DNA of 64,000 bases. Origin: Gnomoniopsis sp. IMI 355080. Taxonomy: Eukaryota > Ascomycota > Sordariomycetes > Diaporthales > Gnomoniaceae. The stretch spans positions 186,001 through 250,000 of the forward strand of contig JAPEVC010000005.1 in NCBI GenBank assembly GCA_027946555.1, in the 5' to 3' direction. A program made the position numbers and the translations under genes. The notes under the pieces are model-generated. The model was not told the DNA's origin. It did no database searches and worked only from the letters and a program-made list of their open reading frames with translations. The first letter of the stretch is position 1; each line of letters opens with the position of its first letter. Below are positions 1-12,253 of the stretch, piece by piece.

Positions 1-1840
1 ATGGCTACCGTCCCTATCATCACCATACTCGGTGTACGTTTCACCGACAGTACTGCCGATGGGATCATAGTATTCGAACACTTCAGGCTTGCTTCGCGCA
101 CTGCCTTCAATGGCAGAAGCAGTCGTAACAGCAGGCGCAACAAATTTAGACTAGTAAGACAGGTTAGCGTATTTCCAAGTCTTGCCCGCGGAAACTGGAC
201 AGTGGCTCTTACGATTCCCGTCTTTCGATCATATGACTTGTAAGACCAACCGAGTCTCTTGCCACCACCACCGGGCAGATCAACAACGAATTGGGGAATG
301 TTGAAGCCAGCGATGGAGCCGCGTATCTCTGCCTCTATGTCCAGCATGGATTGGAGGGAGGTCCTCATATGTTCGTTCATCTTGATCATGTCGCAAATAT
401 AGACGTAGTACTACAAAATCCATGAATTATTCGCCACTTCCAGACATTCCGATATTGGACTTACTGGGGAAATATTATTCTCTGCTAGGCTTCTGATCAA
501 AAGGGACATTGTATCAACATTGTCGTTCACGCCTTTGAGCAGCACTGTCTGGTTTCTCACGGTTACACGAGCCTCTCGCAATAGCTGTGCTGCCTCTCGG
601 GTAATCCACGAAATTTCGTCTGGATGGTTGAAGTGAGTATGCCAAGCAACAGACTTTCCCGCTTGTTCTGCCTTTGCCGCAACGCGGGCCAAAGCAGCAG
701 CCCACCCGTCGCTCTGGTCGAGAATGCGAACTGGTGCAACCGCCAAGCCTTTGGACGCAAAACGGAATCGGCGAATGTGCGGAATAGCGATGAGCCGTTC
801 GCCTATGTATTGGATCTGATCCGGTTCTAGGTAGTAGGAATCACCACCGGAGACCACAACGTCCTGGATTCGAGGGGTGGCCTCGATATAATCAAAAATT
901 GCGTCCCATCGCCGCCGGGTAGGCTTGAAGAAAGTCTTGGTTACACTATCGGTGTGAGCGCCGACAGCATAGGAGCGAGTGCAAAAAACGCAATAGGTAG
1001 GGCAGACGGAAGTTGCTGCTTTCTTTGTCAGTTTCCCAACCACTGGTTTTTTTTTTTTACAATAGTTTAAATCTGATAATTGGGTAAATCACCAAGAAAT
1101 AGCGCTCGGTCTGGGTATCTGTGGACCAGTCCCGGTACGGGCGAATCGGCAGTCTCGTGCAAGGAGTCCAGCGTCAGTTTTGGATGATCCGGGAGCATTA
1201 CGGACTTCAAGGGGAGGAACTGCCGGAAGATTGGATCATCGCGAGGATTTTTCCAATCAATTCGACTTAGAACATATGGTCTTTTTCGTGGCATTAGTTC
1301 TTGCACATATTGAGGGAGCTGTAGCATACTAACGTGACTCGAATGGCCATTGTTGAAGCATCAACGCCTTCGAAGATGTCCTCAATGAGGTCTTCTTTAC
1401 TTTGAGATTGCACAAAACCTTTGCCGTATGGAACCATATCAGGCAAGACGGCGTGTAGGAACTTCCAAAGCTTGGGTTTGCCTTGAACAGTGTTGGCGAT
1501 CTAGACATTGATGTGTTAGCGCGACTTTGTCAACTCTGTTCGAGGCAGCTTGGTCACTGCTTACACTCCATTGGTACGAGAGGAATTCACTAGCTGCCAC
1601 ATTCTTAAAGACCGACACTCGGCGCCAAAATTCTTCTCCTCTTTGACTCGCGGGAGCAACCGGCCCATGTCGAGCGAAGGGTGTCTGAGTAGGCTGTATC
1701 TCGTGTGCAACCGCGGCAACTGTTGCACTCTGACTTATGTGGCGACAAGTGACGCCGGAGGAAACCCTAAAGATAGGTCTTCGCAGGGCACTCGGTGACA
1801 TGACTGACGAGAAGATCTTGAGACTGCGAGAAGTCCGCAT
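1..1840 (-). CDS. L-lysine 2,3-aminomutase-like radical SAM enzyme, 3' end cut by the window edge
   Basis: Radical SAM, PLP-dependent enzyme of the KamA family, expected to convert L-lysine to beta-lysine. Six exons fit in phase: 1840-1565, 1500-1334, 1280-1093, 1042-465, 410-213 and 150 to the left edge, giving 519 residues so far. Introns are 50-64 bp with normal donors and acceptors. Counting from 1840, the iron-sulphur motif CPTYCVFC lies at residues 224-231 (CX3CX2C) and the PLP-lysine motif PGGGGK at 449-454; both are intact. The block SPVPGLVHRYPDRALFL just before the cluster is also typical of KamA. The first 40-50 residues are rich in Ser and Arg and poor in acids, as in a mitochondrial presequence; a second ATG at 1801 would give a protein 13 residues shorter. 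Bacterial KamA is about 416 residues, so this copy has extra sequence at both ends. The family is bacterial in origin and scattered in fungi; that is family knowledge, not seen here. Confidence 0.88.
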
Positions 1841-4360
1841 ACGGCTTTGCTGTTTTTCTCGTCGATGTTCTGCTTTTTCTTCGATTTAGCGCAGACTGCG
1901 CCCGCACAATGTTTGAAGCACGAGCTCTGTGGAGAAGCGGTTGTGTGTTGCAAGTACCCGTCTTGTATTTGTTTGTTTCCTGGCATTCGACATCAGAGTT
2001 TGACGGGGCCCTATCCGGTCGATTGTTGTAGATTGTTTGCGTTCTGATCAAGTTCGTTACGGCAGCTATGTCATACCTCAAATACCCGTAACGTTGCTTC
2101 CCAAAGAAACCCACTTTGAAGCGAATAAAAGGCTGAAGGGCCGAGGCACAGACGGGTCTTGCCTGGCCGGCTTCTAGACTTTTTTGAACGTACGAAGCGT
2201 CGCAAGCCAGGAGTTCGAGCCTTGTCAAAGGATTGAGCGGTCTTTTGTAAAACCCTCTAATTCATGTGTGAGGTCGCTTGATGATGTGCTCAGCAAGGTT
2301 GTTGCCACGAGGTGGAGTATGCGAGCAAGACTTGTTTTCAATTATTTTATAGGAAGACATCGAAATAAGAAGTCCAAACAGAAAATTGGTACTCTTCGGA
2401 ACTCATCAAGTCACTCAAGTCACAGATACTTATACATTGAATCTCATAAGCAAGGTCGCTGCCTGCATATTTCCAGCAGAGTGGCACCCAACGAAAAGGT
2501 TATTCCCTGAGCCACCCCACAAGTCTGCACGTAGAGCCGCATACATACTCCATCAGAGAAGCACTCCGGTTTCGATAGTCCACCAATGAGTTGGTACTAG
2601 TGACCACAGTGTCCATCACGTATGCAATTCAGAAGGCGGCGCATGGCATCCCTTGGAGCAGGGGCCGGCGTCTCTGAACGTCCAGCAGCTTGATGGCGGG
2701 AGACACCGCCAGAAGCCTAAGGACCAATCAACAAGACTGATCAAGACGCGTCTCTGCGAAGATGAGGCCTTCCTCCTGGAATTTTATGCTGACAGTCGCA
2801 AGCGAGCAAGGAAGCAACAAGGCTTCGGTGATGAGCAATTATCGTCAGCTTAGTCGTGGCACACCACCTCTGCGTTCATCAGGTGATTTACTGATTCTTG
2901 GGTATTTCTTGGTACATCATGCAGAAAATGGCTGATCTGGAATAGAGTCATGGATTCGTGATAGCCTGATTTTTTTCATTTTTCCCGAAGTCTCCAGCTT
3001 GGGCTGGACCCTTGGCACAACTTTCGTGGAAGAGCGATTGCTCATACATTAGACGAGAGCTCTACTTTGCCATATTGGTCTAATAATTGATATAACATGT
3101 TCAAACTCTACAATAGAAGAACAACCCAACTCCTCTGGGAGGAGACGTAACCTTACGTGATGCCTCAGCACTAGGGCTTTCTTGCCCAGGCTGGCAGCTT
3201 CATTCTCAGTACCGTAACATTCGACGAGGACCCTTCTCAGAAGAAGAAAACTTCCTTGCATAGCTTCATACGATTCTAAGAGAAAATAAAAACAACACAT
3301 GGATGGGAATGGCGCTATGTATTGGGTCTTGTATGGTGGATTCTCTACAGACAACCAGCGCACTAGATTTTCAAAACTGAGGGACTGGGCCAAGGCGGTT
3401 CGAGGAACACGAAAATCTAGACAAGCAGAGACATGGCCAATAATTACTCACCATCATCAGAATGGCAAGGATCTCAGTCCTAAGTTGTGATAAGTCGTCA
3501 TCAAGTATTCGGAGTAAAGACTTGCCGTGGAGAGACCCAGATGTTGGCCAGCGGGCCATTGGGAGTGAGCAAGAGCGGCTGATGCCATGACCGTCAGCAA
3601 GTCCAACTGTATGTACTGTATGTACCTTAGGTAGATATGGTCCAACGGGAACTTTTCTTAGAGCCTCACAATGGTCTCAGTCATCCTGGATGCGGCTCAG
3701 TGTTTACGTTTTCATTCGCCCCCAATTCCAGAGGATCTTCGGATCCTTTCCTCCACGACAGCTGGTCACGGGACTGAAATGATCTCGGGTTTCATGGCGT
3801 CTTGCATTAGTGATTACTGATATAGTACGACATAGTATGCACATGATACTGTACGATCTGCGAGCCATACTGTAAGTAGGGATGCCAATATACTTGTCAC
3901 CACCCCGATAAGGCAATGACAAGTAGTTGATCCATTGGACAGACAGATCACAAGAGTCGACGATCCCAGAATATGGCGACTTGTGCGCCTAGCTCCGGAC
4001 CCGCACTCGCTTTGGTTGAGAATCCAGATATCGTGGGACAGTACGTTGAACGCCTCCAGTCACAAAATGATGGTGCGGATCTGCACTAGGCATCAGTTGC
4101 TTACTTCGAAGGCTCTCATTCAACGACAAACAAGGTAGACAGAGAGACCTGTTGAGACCGGTCAATTTGTTTTTCATTTTTTTTGTTTTGTTTCGTGTGC
4201 ATAAATCATATGCATAACATACGTATAAATGACGAGAAACTTGCATAACCTCCGCCAACCCGGACCCTTACCTCCTCTCCAGTTTGAAGGGTCCTAAGCC
4301 AGGGTCATCAAATGATATTGCGGATCGTGAGAATCTGGCAGATCGTGAGTTTATTGCCCG

Positions 4361-4414
4361 TGCACACACACATACACCCGCGCGCACACACACACACACA
4401 CACGTGCACGCATA
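4361..4414. repeat. Interrupted (CA)n microsatellite
   Basis: A run of CA dinucleotides broken by ACCCGCGCG and GTG steps. It is visible directly and lies in non-coding sequence, so length variation would probably be neutral. Confidence 0.85.
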
Positions 4415-5150
4415 CACCAGGCAGGTTTATAGCCGTCTCCACCGGTCTCGGTATTGTGCAGAGCACGGATTCATTGTCACTGCCAGCAAAGCATTGCATA
4501 AAGTATCCTTCCAGATACTCAACGAGGGCTTGGTTTTTGCGGACCCCAAGCTGTTGGTGGTGGAGCCACTATGCATTGGGTGGCTCATTCCGGCCCACCA
4601 TCGACCCAGCTCGTCGGGACCAACAAGCCACCTCTGTCCAGTACTGTGAAAGCGACAGTAAGGCCATTGAGCCTCTGATGCGAGTTTGCCGCGGCATGGT
4701 AGCGAGAAACTTTGAACGTTCGAAAGATAGGGCCCACAGAGCATACTACGCCGCTTGACTGGTCACGCAAAGGCGGAGGTGACACAATTTTTTCTTCTCG
4801 GCTTCCCGGCCACCTCGAGCCGGTTGGATTGCCTGAAGCTGCACTGTACGTGCGCGAGTGTGTCCAATATGATGGTTCCATGTCTTAAGATTGCCTACCT
4901 TGTTCAGAACGTCTCACAAGCGGCATCTTCCGTGATGATAGCAACGATCGTTTGTGACCTCTACCCTGTCAAGCAATGTTGAGTACATAGTACACGCTCG
5001 TCCCAAGACTTGGTCATTGGAGCCTAGAGACGGTCCCCTGATCCTGCTGATTCGTATAGCAAGGATGTACAATTTAAAGACGGATGAAGCCGAACATGTA
5101 TAGATCGCGTCTTGTAGCCAGATCCGTCACAAGTCCACTTGTTTTTCTCA

Positions 5151-5174
5151 GGCTCTCTGGCTCTCTGGCTCTCT
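5151..5174. repeat. Three tandem copies of GGCTCTCT
   Basis: Perfect 8-bp unit repeated three times head to tail in the spacer downstream of VPS10. No function is evident. Confidence 0.85.
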
Positions 5175-5744
5175 GCAGATAAGCGAGTACGGCGGAGGTG
5201 GGCTTAACAATATGTGTGGTTGGATGGACCGACAGGGTGCACCCGGGGTCTCCGTAGTTGTGCAGGAATTTGTTGTTGACTTTTGCTACTGTGTAATGTA
5301 GACCACAAAGACAACATCAACGCATGCGGCGCACTTTGCGGATCTGTCTATCGCAATTCTACGAAACAAAAATCTAAAGAACAACACCAGCAATCCGTCT
5401 CCAAGAATGCCTTGCTCGCTCTCTTATTGGGTTGCCGGAGACCGGGTACCACACACCTTTCTGATTGCAGATAATGGTTATAAGTCGCTTCCATACCATA
5501 GTGGACATAGCATCCCAATCTGGTGGTCGAGGTCCAATCCCATTTGTTCAAGCACAAGACATACACGCTCTGCACCAAACAAAAAGACAGAAAAGAACCA
5601 AGAAAGAGAAAGAGGAAACCCCAGCGCCTAACATGCCCTTGCTCACCCTTTTGCACACATTGTAGACGACTAGCCTGCCTGCCCATACCCCAGCCAAGCA
5701 AGCCACCAGCCATATGACTCAGCTTTAGGAATGACACCCTCTCA

Positions 5745-8700
5745 TCAAACCTCCTCGTCACTATCCTCCCCTAATAACTCACCCTCGTCATCATCCACCG
5801 ATGCATAGTCCCCTCTACCCCGAGCAAAGCTATCGCGCGTGGTGAACGGCCTTGAGCCGCCAGCCAGTGTTGAGAATCCCCCGCTTCCACCATATCGCAT
5901 GCGATCCACCGCGGCGACACCCGCCCTCCACAGACCGGCCACCACCAGCGGGATCGCACCGGCGACAGCCACGGCGGCACTAATAGCCATGATAGGGTAT
6001 CGCACGAACGGTGAGTCGGAGTCGAAGGCACCGGCACCGAAGCCCGCGCCAGAACTGGTGTCGCCGAGCCGAATCTGCCCAAACTTGCTGTTCCAATTGC
6101 GGTACACCCACCAGCCAGCAGCTCCAGCGAGTGCGAAGGGGATCGTGATGGCGAAGAACAGGCCGACGCCCGAAATAGCGTGGCGCTGTGCATACTCGTC
6201 TTCGTGGTTGGGGCATGGTTTGGGCGCGCTTTGTTTGTCGAATTCGGTGCCACCTTGGCAAGTGGAGAGTGGGACCTTGCGGTAGCCTGTCGGCTCCCAG
6301 TATTCCACCTGGTCGGGATTTTCTTTGCAGTACTGGATGTGGTCAACAGGTTGCAGGCCAGCTACCAAGTGGCATGCATTGTGGCTGTCGAGTTCGAAAT
6401 TGTAATCGCTAGGACATTGTTAGCAAAGAACTCTAATCGCAAAGCTAGACGTGACCGGGAACTTACCACTCATAGTCAGAGCGCTCGCAAGTGCAGTTCT
6501 TGACATTCATCACATGCTGTATTCTGTAGCCATTATAGCACTTCCTGTCCGTCTTCTTGCGCATGTACTGCGTCTCATGTCCAAAGAGACAGCCGTCGGT
6601 CATGGTAGGGTGAATAGGCGTCCACGGGCGGTAGTCGGATTCGTTCGGATCATCCTTTTGTTCACAAGGAACATCGGCCAAGCCCGAGAAGTCGAGGGTA
6701 GTGGCCAGAGTGTTACCACCGTCTGTTGTCCAGACAATGAAGTTTCGAGACGCGCCAGATTTCTGACTGGTCATGTCGACAATCATCGACTCTCCGTCTT
6801 GGAGGAACTTAACGTCCGTCCAGGTCTCGCCCTCGTCGGTCGAGTAAGACACGCTGTTAGTCTTCTGATCGACAGGAGCCAGAACAAGGATAGAGCCCTG
6901 GTCTCCATATTGCCACCGCCAGCGTCCCTTCTTGACTTGTTTCCAGCTGATGCCGGCGTCAGTCGTCATGTACGTATCAGCCTGGTCCCTAGAGCCCAAA
7001 GCCTCACCCACGTTGCCCCACGCAAACATGAGACCCACAGCACCGGCCGACGAGTAAGTTTTGGTGTGATCCTGGCGTTCTGTGTAGCCATGGATGTGGA
7101 GGGCGCACTTTTCGCTTCCCTTACCGCTGCAACCTGTTGATTTTCCATCAATGTCCTTTGTTGGAGGAGGTAGGTACGCCCATGCACCGCCATCGTTATG
7201 GCTGATCAGGGAACGGAGTTTCTTTGGTTCGTTTGTCTTGTCCTTGTTCGCAACGATGTTCACCAACGTAACGCCTTCAAGCCCGAGCATCCTCTCGAAA
7301 TCAACGTAGTAGTTGGAATCCGAGTTCACATCTGGCACACTCACGACGTAGGATGTACCGTTAGAGTTGCTTTTCATGACCGAACCGTAGTGCCTGTCCT
7401 TGTCGGGACTGGTGGCGACGAAGAGATTGACGGCATGGGTAGAGCTGTCCAATACGGTGTAGGCAGGGACCTGGAGATTGAATGGGAAATGGGCTTCAGC
7501 CCAGGTCCTGCCATCTAGACTGGCGAGAGCTCTGAGTGTGTGCTGAGTGGTGTTCTGAGTGGCAACGACAATGAATTCAGACATTGTAGCAAAGTCCATG
7601 ACCTCGCTTTGGACAACCTCGGCCTTGTCATCGAAATCCTCGGCAGGTCCGACAACAAGCTGCCAAGGGTTGTCCGTGTCGGTCTCAACCTCACGTGCTC
7701 TGGCCTTGCAGATGATTTGGTCTTCGTCACGACGAAATTGGCTGAAGGCGCTAGACCCTGTGAACTCGCAGTGTTCAACGTGCCGCTTTAGAGTCCGCCA
7801 ATTGTCGCCACGATCTTTGGACAGCATAGCTTCTTTGTAGCAAGCATCCTTCGTGTCTGTGCACTTCTTGCCAATCCAAATCAACCAGTCCTTCTTGTCG
7901 GGATGGAAAGCAAGCGGCGACCGTTGTGTCCTTGGATCCGATTCAATGTAAGGAGGGATGGCTGCCTTGAACTGGTCGAAAGACACTCCGCGATTGATGG
8001 TGTACACAACGTTGCCATCTTCCTGAACAAATAGCACCATATCTTTGTAAAAAGTGTGCGGTACGATTTTCCAGAATTTCCTATCCAGGGCTTTTGGCGT
8101 GTTCCAGGTCTTGCCACCATCTTGGGTCATCTCGATCTTGTTGTCATCCTGGACGACCATCGTCTCGTCATTGCCTTGGCTTGACTCTCCACGCTCTAGG
8201 TAATACACCATGGGAGCAGTGCCTGAGAAGGTATGTTGCGTAGTATCGACTTGACCATTGCCTGGTGTTTTGGGCGGTATGTGTGAGTCCTTGCACTTCC
8301 TATCGATGAGATCGTCCTTCTGCGATACGCCCTTCTCTCTCTTGCAAGTGTTGCCAGGAATAAGACGCCATCCTGAGGATCCCTTGAATGTGTCTTCAGG
8401 CTTGGCATTGGCACAGCTTCCAGTCGGATCATTGATAGGGCCTACAGCAACGCACTTGGTCTTGTCGTCCTTGTCGCGGACAAAGTTGTAGTCACACTCG
8501 AAGTCAGCATCGGTGCAATCACAATCCCTCGTCTCAGACGGTATCAAGTGGAACTCTTGCTTCATGAAACAGTCGGCATCCTTCTTCCTGCGCCTGAACT
8601 TCTGCGTGTGGCCCATGAGGCAGGTCGCCTTGCTGGAGTCGTCATCGTCGGCTCTGGCCCACCAATCCTCCATGTCACCATCGCCACAGGTCCTCTCATG

Positions 8701-10356
8701 TAAGCCCTCAAAGTCAATGGCGATCATCTGGAACTTTGGGTTGGACCGGTCGCCAGTCTCTCCGTAAAGTACAAACTTGAGGCTGGTGGAGTCCGGTGTT
8801 GTTGTGAGGACCCAAGGCCTGATTTTGAGACCGTTCGGAAGCGCTTGTGTTTTCCAATCCTTACCATGGTTGAGTGAGTATTTGATTTCGCCAATATCGG
8901 CGTCCTGTGAATCGTGAATGGCGACAAGAACGTTGCCTTGGTCACCAAACTCGTATTTGTGTGGTCCATCCGGCCCTTCCAACCAATGAATGCCCGCATC
9001 GTCGGATATGTACAGACGAGCCTTTGAGTAATCAGCCAGGTAGTCTCCTGTATTGCCATTGGCCATGACCAAACCAGGCGCTGGGCTGGAGAAGACGCGC
9101 CCGACGTTGTCCAACTGCGTGACAGAGTGCAAATGGATTCTCTCGCCCCCACCATGCGTCCGCACGTCGATAAAGGATCGCCCGTCGTCGTGAGTGATCT
9201 CGGACACAACCTTTTTCGGGGCTCCGAACGTGTTCTCCACCTCCTCGTAGTTTACAACCTTATTCACCAGGAAGATTCCTTGAATCCCGGTGATCTTTTC
9301 GAAATCCACATGGCCCATCATATTACGGTTGGTATGTTCAATGTTTCTCGTGAAGAATGTGCCGTTGGAATTGCTCGTGAACATGACGCCCATTGGCTGG
9401 GAGGGACGCGTGGTCATGACGTCGATCTGGATGCTGTAGTTAGTACTCTCGAGCACGGTGTAGGCCTCCTGGTCAATGCGGTGATCCTGTGGGAACATAG
9501 CCCGGTGCCACTTGAGCGTGTCGTCAGAGACGAATAGCGCCATTTCGTCGGTGTTGAGAGACGCTGTGGCGACCAGAATATACTTTTTGACCGAGGCCAC
9601 ATTCACAATGCCCTGCACTGGTCGATCGGTATCAAGATTGGGCTCGAACTCCTGAATCCTACCGCCGGCGTCCTCAGCGCTAAAGTAATTGTCCGAGATA
9701 ATCAGCCGGTTGTCCTGCTTCAACGGCGAAAAGGCATCCCGAACAATACACATGATGCGCTGCTTGTCCTTGGTGGACTCGCCGGAGGTGAATTCGGGAG
9801 CACCCTTGGCCCACCAGCAGCCCTCAGTATTGCCGCGTAGGAACTTGGCATCGCTCTTGAAACCATCCAGCGTATACATGGCCACCTCATCACAGAATAT
9901 GCCCCTGCAGTCCATGCCATTGAAGATGATGCGGTCAGGGTCTTCGGCGTGGAAGCTGAATATTTCCGACCGAAATATGTTAAACTCGGAATCGGTGAAG
10001 AATGTCTTCCAGGTCTTGCCCTGGTCGTCGGTCCGCCAGTGGTGAGACCCTGAGGACAGGATGTAGGCGCGTTTGTTGTCGAACTCGTGCAAGACGAGGG
10101 CGATTGCCTTGCCTTTCTCGACGTCGTCGACCATTGACCAAGTCTCGCCACCATCGGGGGATCGCCATACGTTCTGAGTAGAGACATCTTGAAAGAGGAT
10201 TACGTCGGACTGGTCAAAGTAGTTGAGGTTTTGGGGATAGTGGTCGAACTCCTTGACGGAGAAGGTCGGCTCGTCTTTGGCCCAGACCTGGAGCGGTGCT
10301 GCCCAGAGGGAGGCTAGCAGCAAGGCTGCGGCCTTGGTAGCTCCCCTGGCCTTCAT
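5745..10356 (-). CDS. VPS10: Vacuolar protein sorting receptor Vps10 (sortilin family)
   Basis: Type I sorting receptor that carries carboxypeptidase Y and other hydrolases from the late Golgi to the endosome/vacuole and is recycled by retromer. Two exons (10356-6467 and 6408-5745) are joined across a 58-bp intron with GTAAGT donor, GCTAAC branch and CTAG acceptor; the spliced protein is 1,517 residues, the usual fungal length. It begins with a signal peptide (about 1-26). Two luminal Vps10 propeller domains follow, shown by repeated Asp-box motifs such as SPDGGETW, TDDQGKTW, TQDGGKTW and STDEGETW, each ending in a Cys-rich 10CC-type segment. Hydrophobic segments lie at about 1375-1398 and 1435-1457; a second predicted helix is normal in mould Vps10. 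The tail ends in an acidic cluster around DEGELLG, as expected for a trafficking signal. The stop is TGA followed at once by another TGA. Confidence 0.96.
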
Positions 10357-12253
10357 CGTGTCGGCCGGCTTGTGGTAGGAATCATCAAGGAGCAGAGACG
10401 GCGCAAGACCAGCTGGTGATATGAGTAAAAGTGTTGTGGATGCGGCAAAGGTCGAATTCGGGAGGCGAATATCAACGGATAAAGCGGAAAGGTCAACGGA
10501 TCGCTGATAAAAGATGGTAGATTGAGAGAGACCAATAGTGAAGCTGTAATCAATGGAAAGGTCGCCTATGCAAGCAGGATGAGGCTGAAAAGAATTTGTG
10601 TCTTCGTGGAATTCGCCTCTTGCTTACAGGACAGAGAAGACAATGCGTGGCGTCTCAGGCGCGACAACTCTGAGGCAAGGAAAGGCAACAGCTAAAGCTA
10701 AGAATAGCGGGTTCCCAGCGCAAAGCTCCCGACTCGTCACAACTGCGTAGTCCAGTACCGCTAGTACCTAGGTACCTTGCAGGGGTGCCTTCTCCGTAAA
10801 TGGCCGCACTATCTCAGATGCAGACCAGACCAACCCAAAACGACCGTAATGGGAGTGCGCACCTGAAAATGATTCGCACAACGGTCCAACAGATTCTATG
10901 AAACATCCCGGTGCGTCACTGCGTTGACAACCCGTTCCACTGCGCGCGTCAAACGTGGACCTTCGCTTTCTCCCCGTACTGTACTTAGCTGTTCGTTTGC
11001 CAACTTAAAGTCATTAGCATGGTCTAGCATAGAAACGTACAGCTAACTCGGAGGAAAATCGAAAGCTTATTATAAGGTAGAAAGAAGAGAAAATTGAACC
11101 CCCGACGATACGATGTGTCTTCAAGATGGACAAATACCCACACCCAAGAGAAATCCTCCGAACCCTGAAACTGGTTTGCGGACAAGTCATCAAATAGCGG
11201 AGTGGGAGAGGAACCAGCTTCAGGTCTTATTCAGTGGAGATGCATGATGTCAAAGAGTCAACAGTACCACTAATACCAATAGTCAAGACTGGCTTCACTT
11301 TCTTCCCGGGGAGTGGAGAGGGGACGAAACATCAGTCCCGCTTGCGGAAATGTTGATCCTTGGGGCATTCTGCACAACGTGTTTCAACTCATATGTTGGC
11401 CGGGCTATCTGGTCCAGATTCACTTTAGTAGCCTACTCGGTGATTAAAAGCATGTCAATACAAAATTAGTAGAAAGGCCACCTCATTCACTCCTAACACC
11501 AGGCTTTGAACACTCCACAAGTTAGATCCGACAAGTATATATAGTAGGTAAAATTTAAGGTAAAGTGGCTTGCTCCATGAGAACGGGTTCGGCGACACCA
11601 CGAGCTTGGGGGACCGGAGGAGAAAAAAAAAGCCAAGTTGCCATATCACATCTCGAATTTCTCCTGTTCGTTCGACGGTAGGTCAGGTGGGTTGTTTTAA
11701 CAAAGTCTGAAAACCTTCTGGGACCTGGCTCTGCCGCCTTGATCTTTCGCCTCCCAGTGCTGCTTGTCCGAATTCTCACCACCATCACGATCCCCCCTTC
11801 TCCTCTCCAACTCTCGGCTGCCCCAGGCTCGCTCGGCGTGAAACAAGAAACTTCATGACCATGTATAACGTTTTGACACAACATGAATGGTAATATGTCC
11901 AAGAAATGGAAGCATAGAAGTGCCACCAGATCAAAACCGAGTTCGCCACCACCTTGCCGCACAATTAGCAGCCCAACGTTCAGATCGATCGATCAGGGCT
12001 AGAATTGTCTTGTCGTTGCTGCGGCCAGGCCGGGGTAAGGAGCACCAACCCCGTTCTCAAAAATAACAATAGCAATTATGTGCAGGTAATAAGAGGACGG
12101 CAGCTGCCCCTGGGTCTCGGGTATCAATCACTTTCCCCCGCTGGGAAAAATGCTCGAGGGTTGGAGACAGAGGGGACTGCCGTCTTTTCGAGGTATCAAG
12201 TAAAAGTTGACGCTAGACAGAGAAAAAATGGCGCTGTGTCATTAAGCATGGGC
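10357..12253. other. 1.9-kb spacer upstream of VPS10
   Basis: Lies between the VPS10 start and the 3' end of the SUN gene, both on the minus strand, so it should hold the VPS10 promoter and the SUN terminator. I see no gene in it. One exact TACCTAGGTA palindrome is present. Confidence 0.5.
10765..10774. repeat. Dispersed palindrome TACCTAGGTA, copy 1
   Basis: Exact 10-bp self-complementary motif in the spacer upstream of VPS10, extended on the right by CC. Further exact copies are at 21057, 27759 and 35169, all between genes. Confidence 0.7.

Larger units (their letters stand above)
1841..5744. other. 3.9-kb spacer between the aminomutase 5' end and the VPS10 3' end
   Basis: No protein I can recognise. 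The open frames here are short, overlap on both strands and lack splice-linked continuations. The first few hundred bases to the right of 1840 must hold the aminomutase promoter. The spacer also contains an interrupted CA microsatellite, an 8-bp tandem triplet and a near-copy of the TACCTAGGTA motif at 3623-3633. Confidence 0.5.

Noticed and set aside
2195..2225. AGTTCGAGCC resembling a tRNA B box
   Set aside because: No A box or foldable cloverleaf upstream at the right distance.
3049..3393. 114-codon minus-strand frame
   Set aside because: No domain, no splice-linked neighbour and no codon pattern like the real genes.
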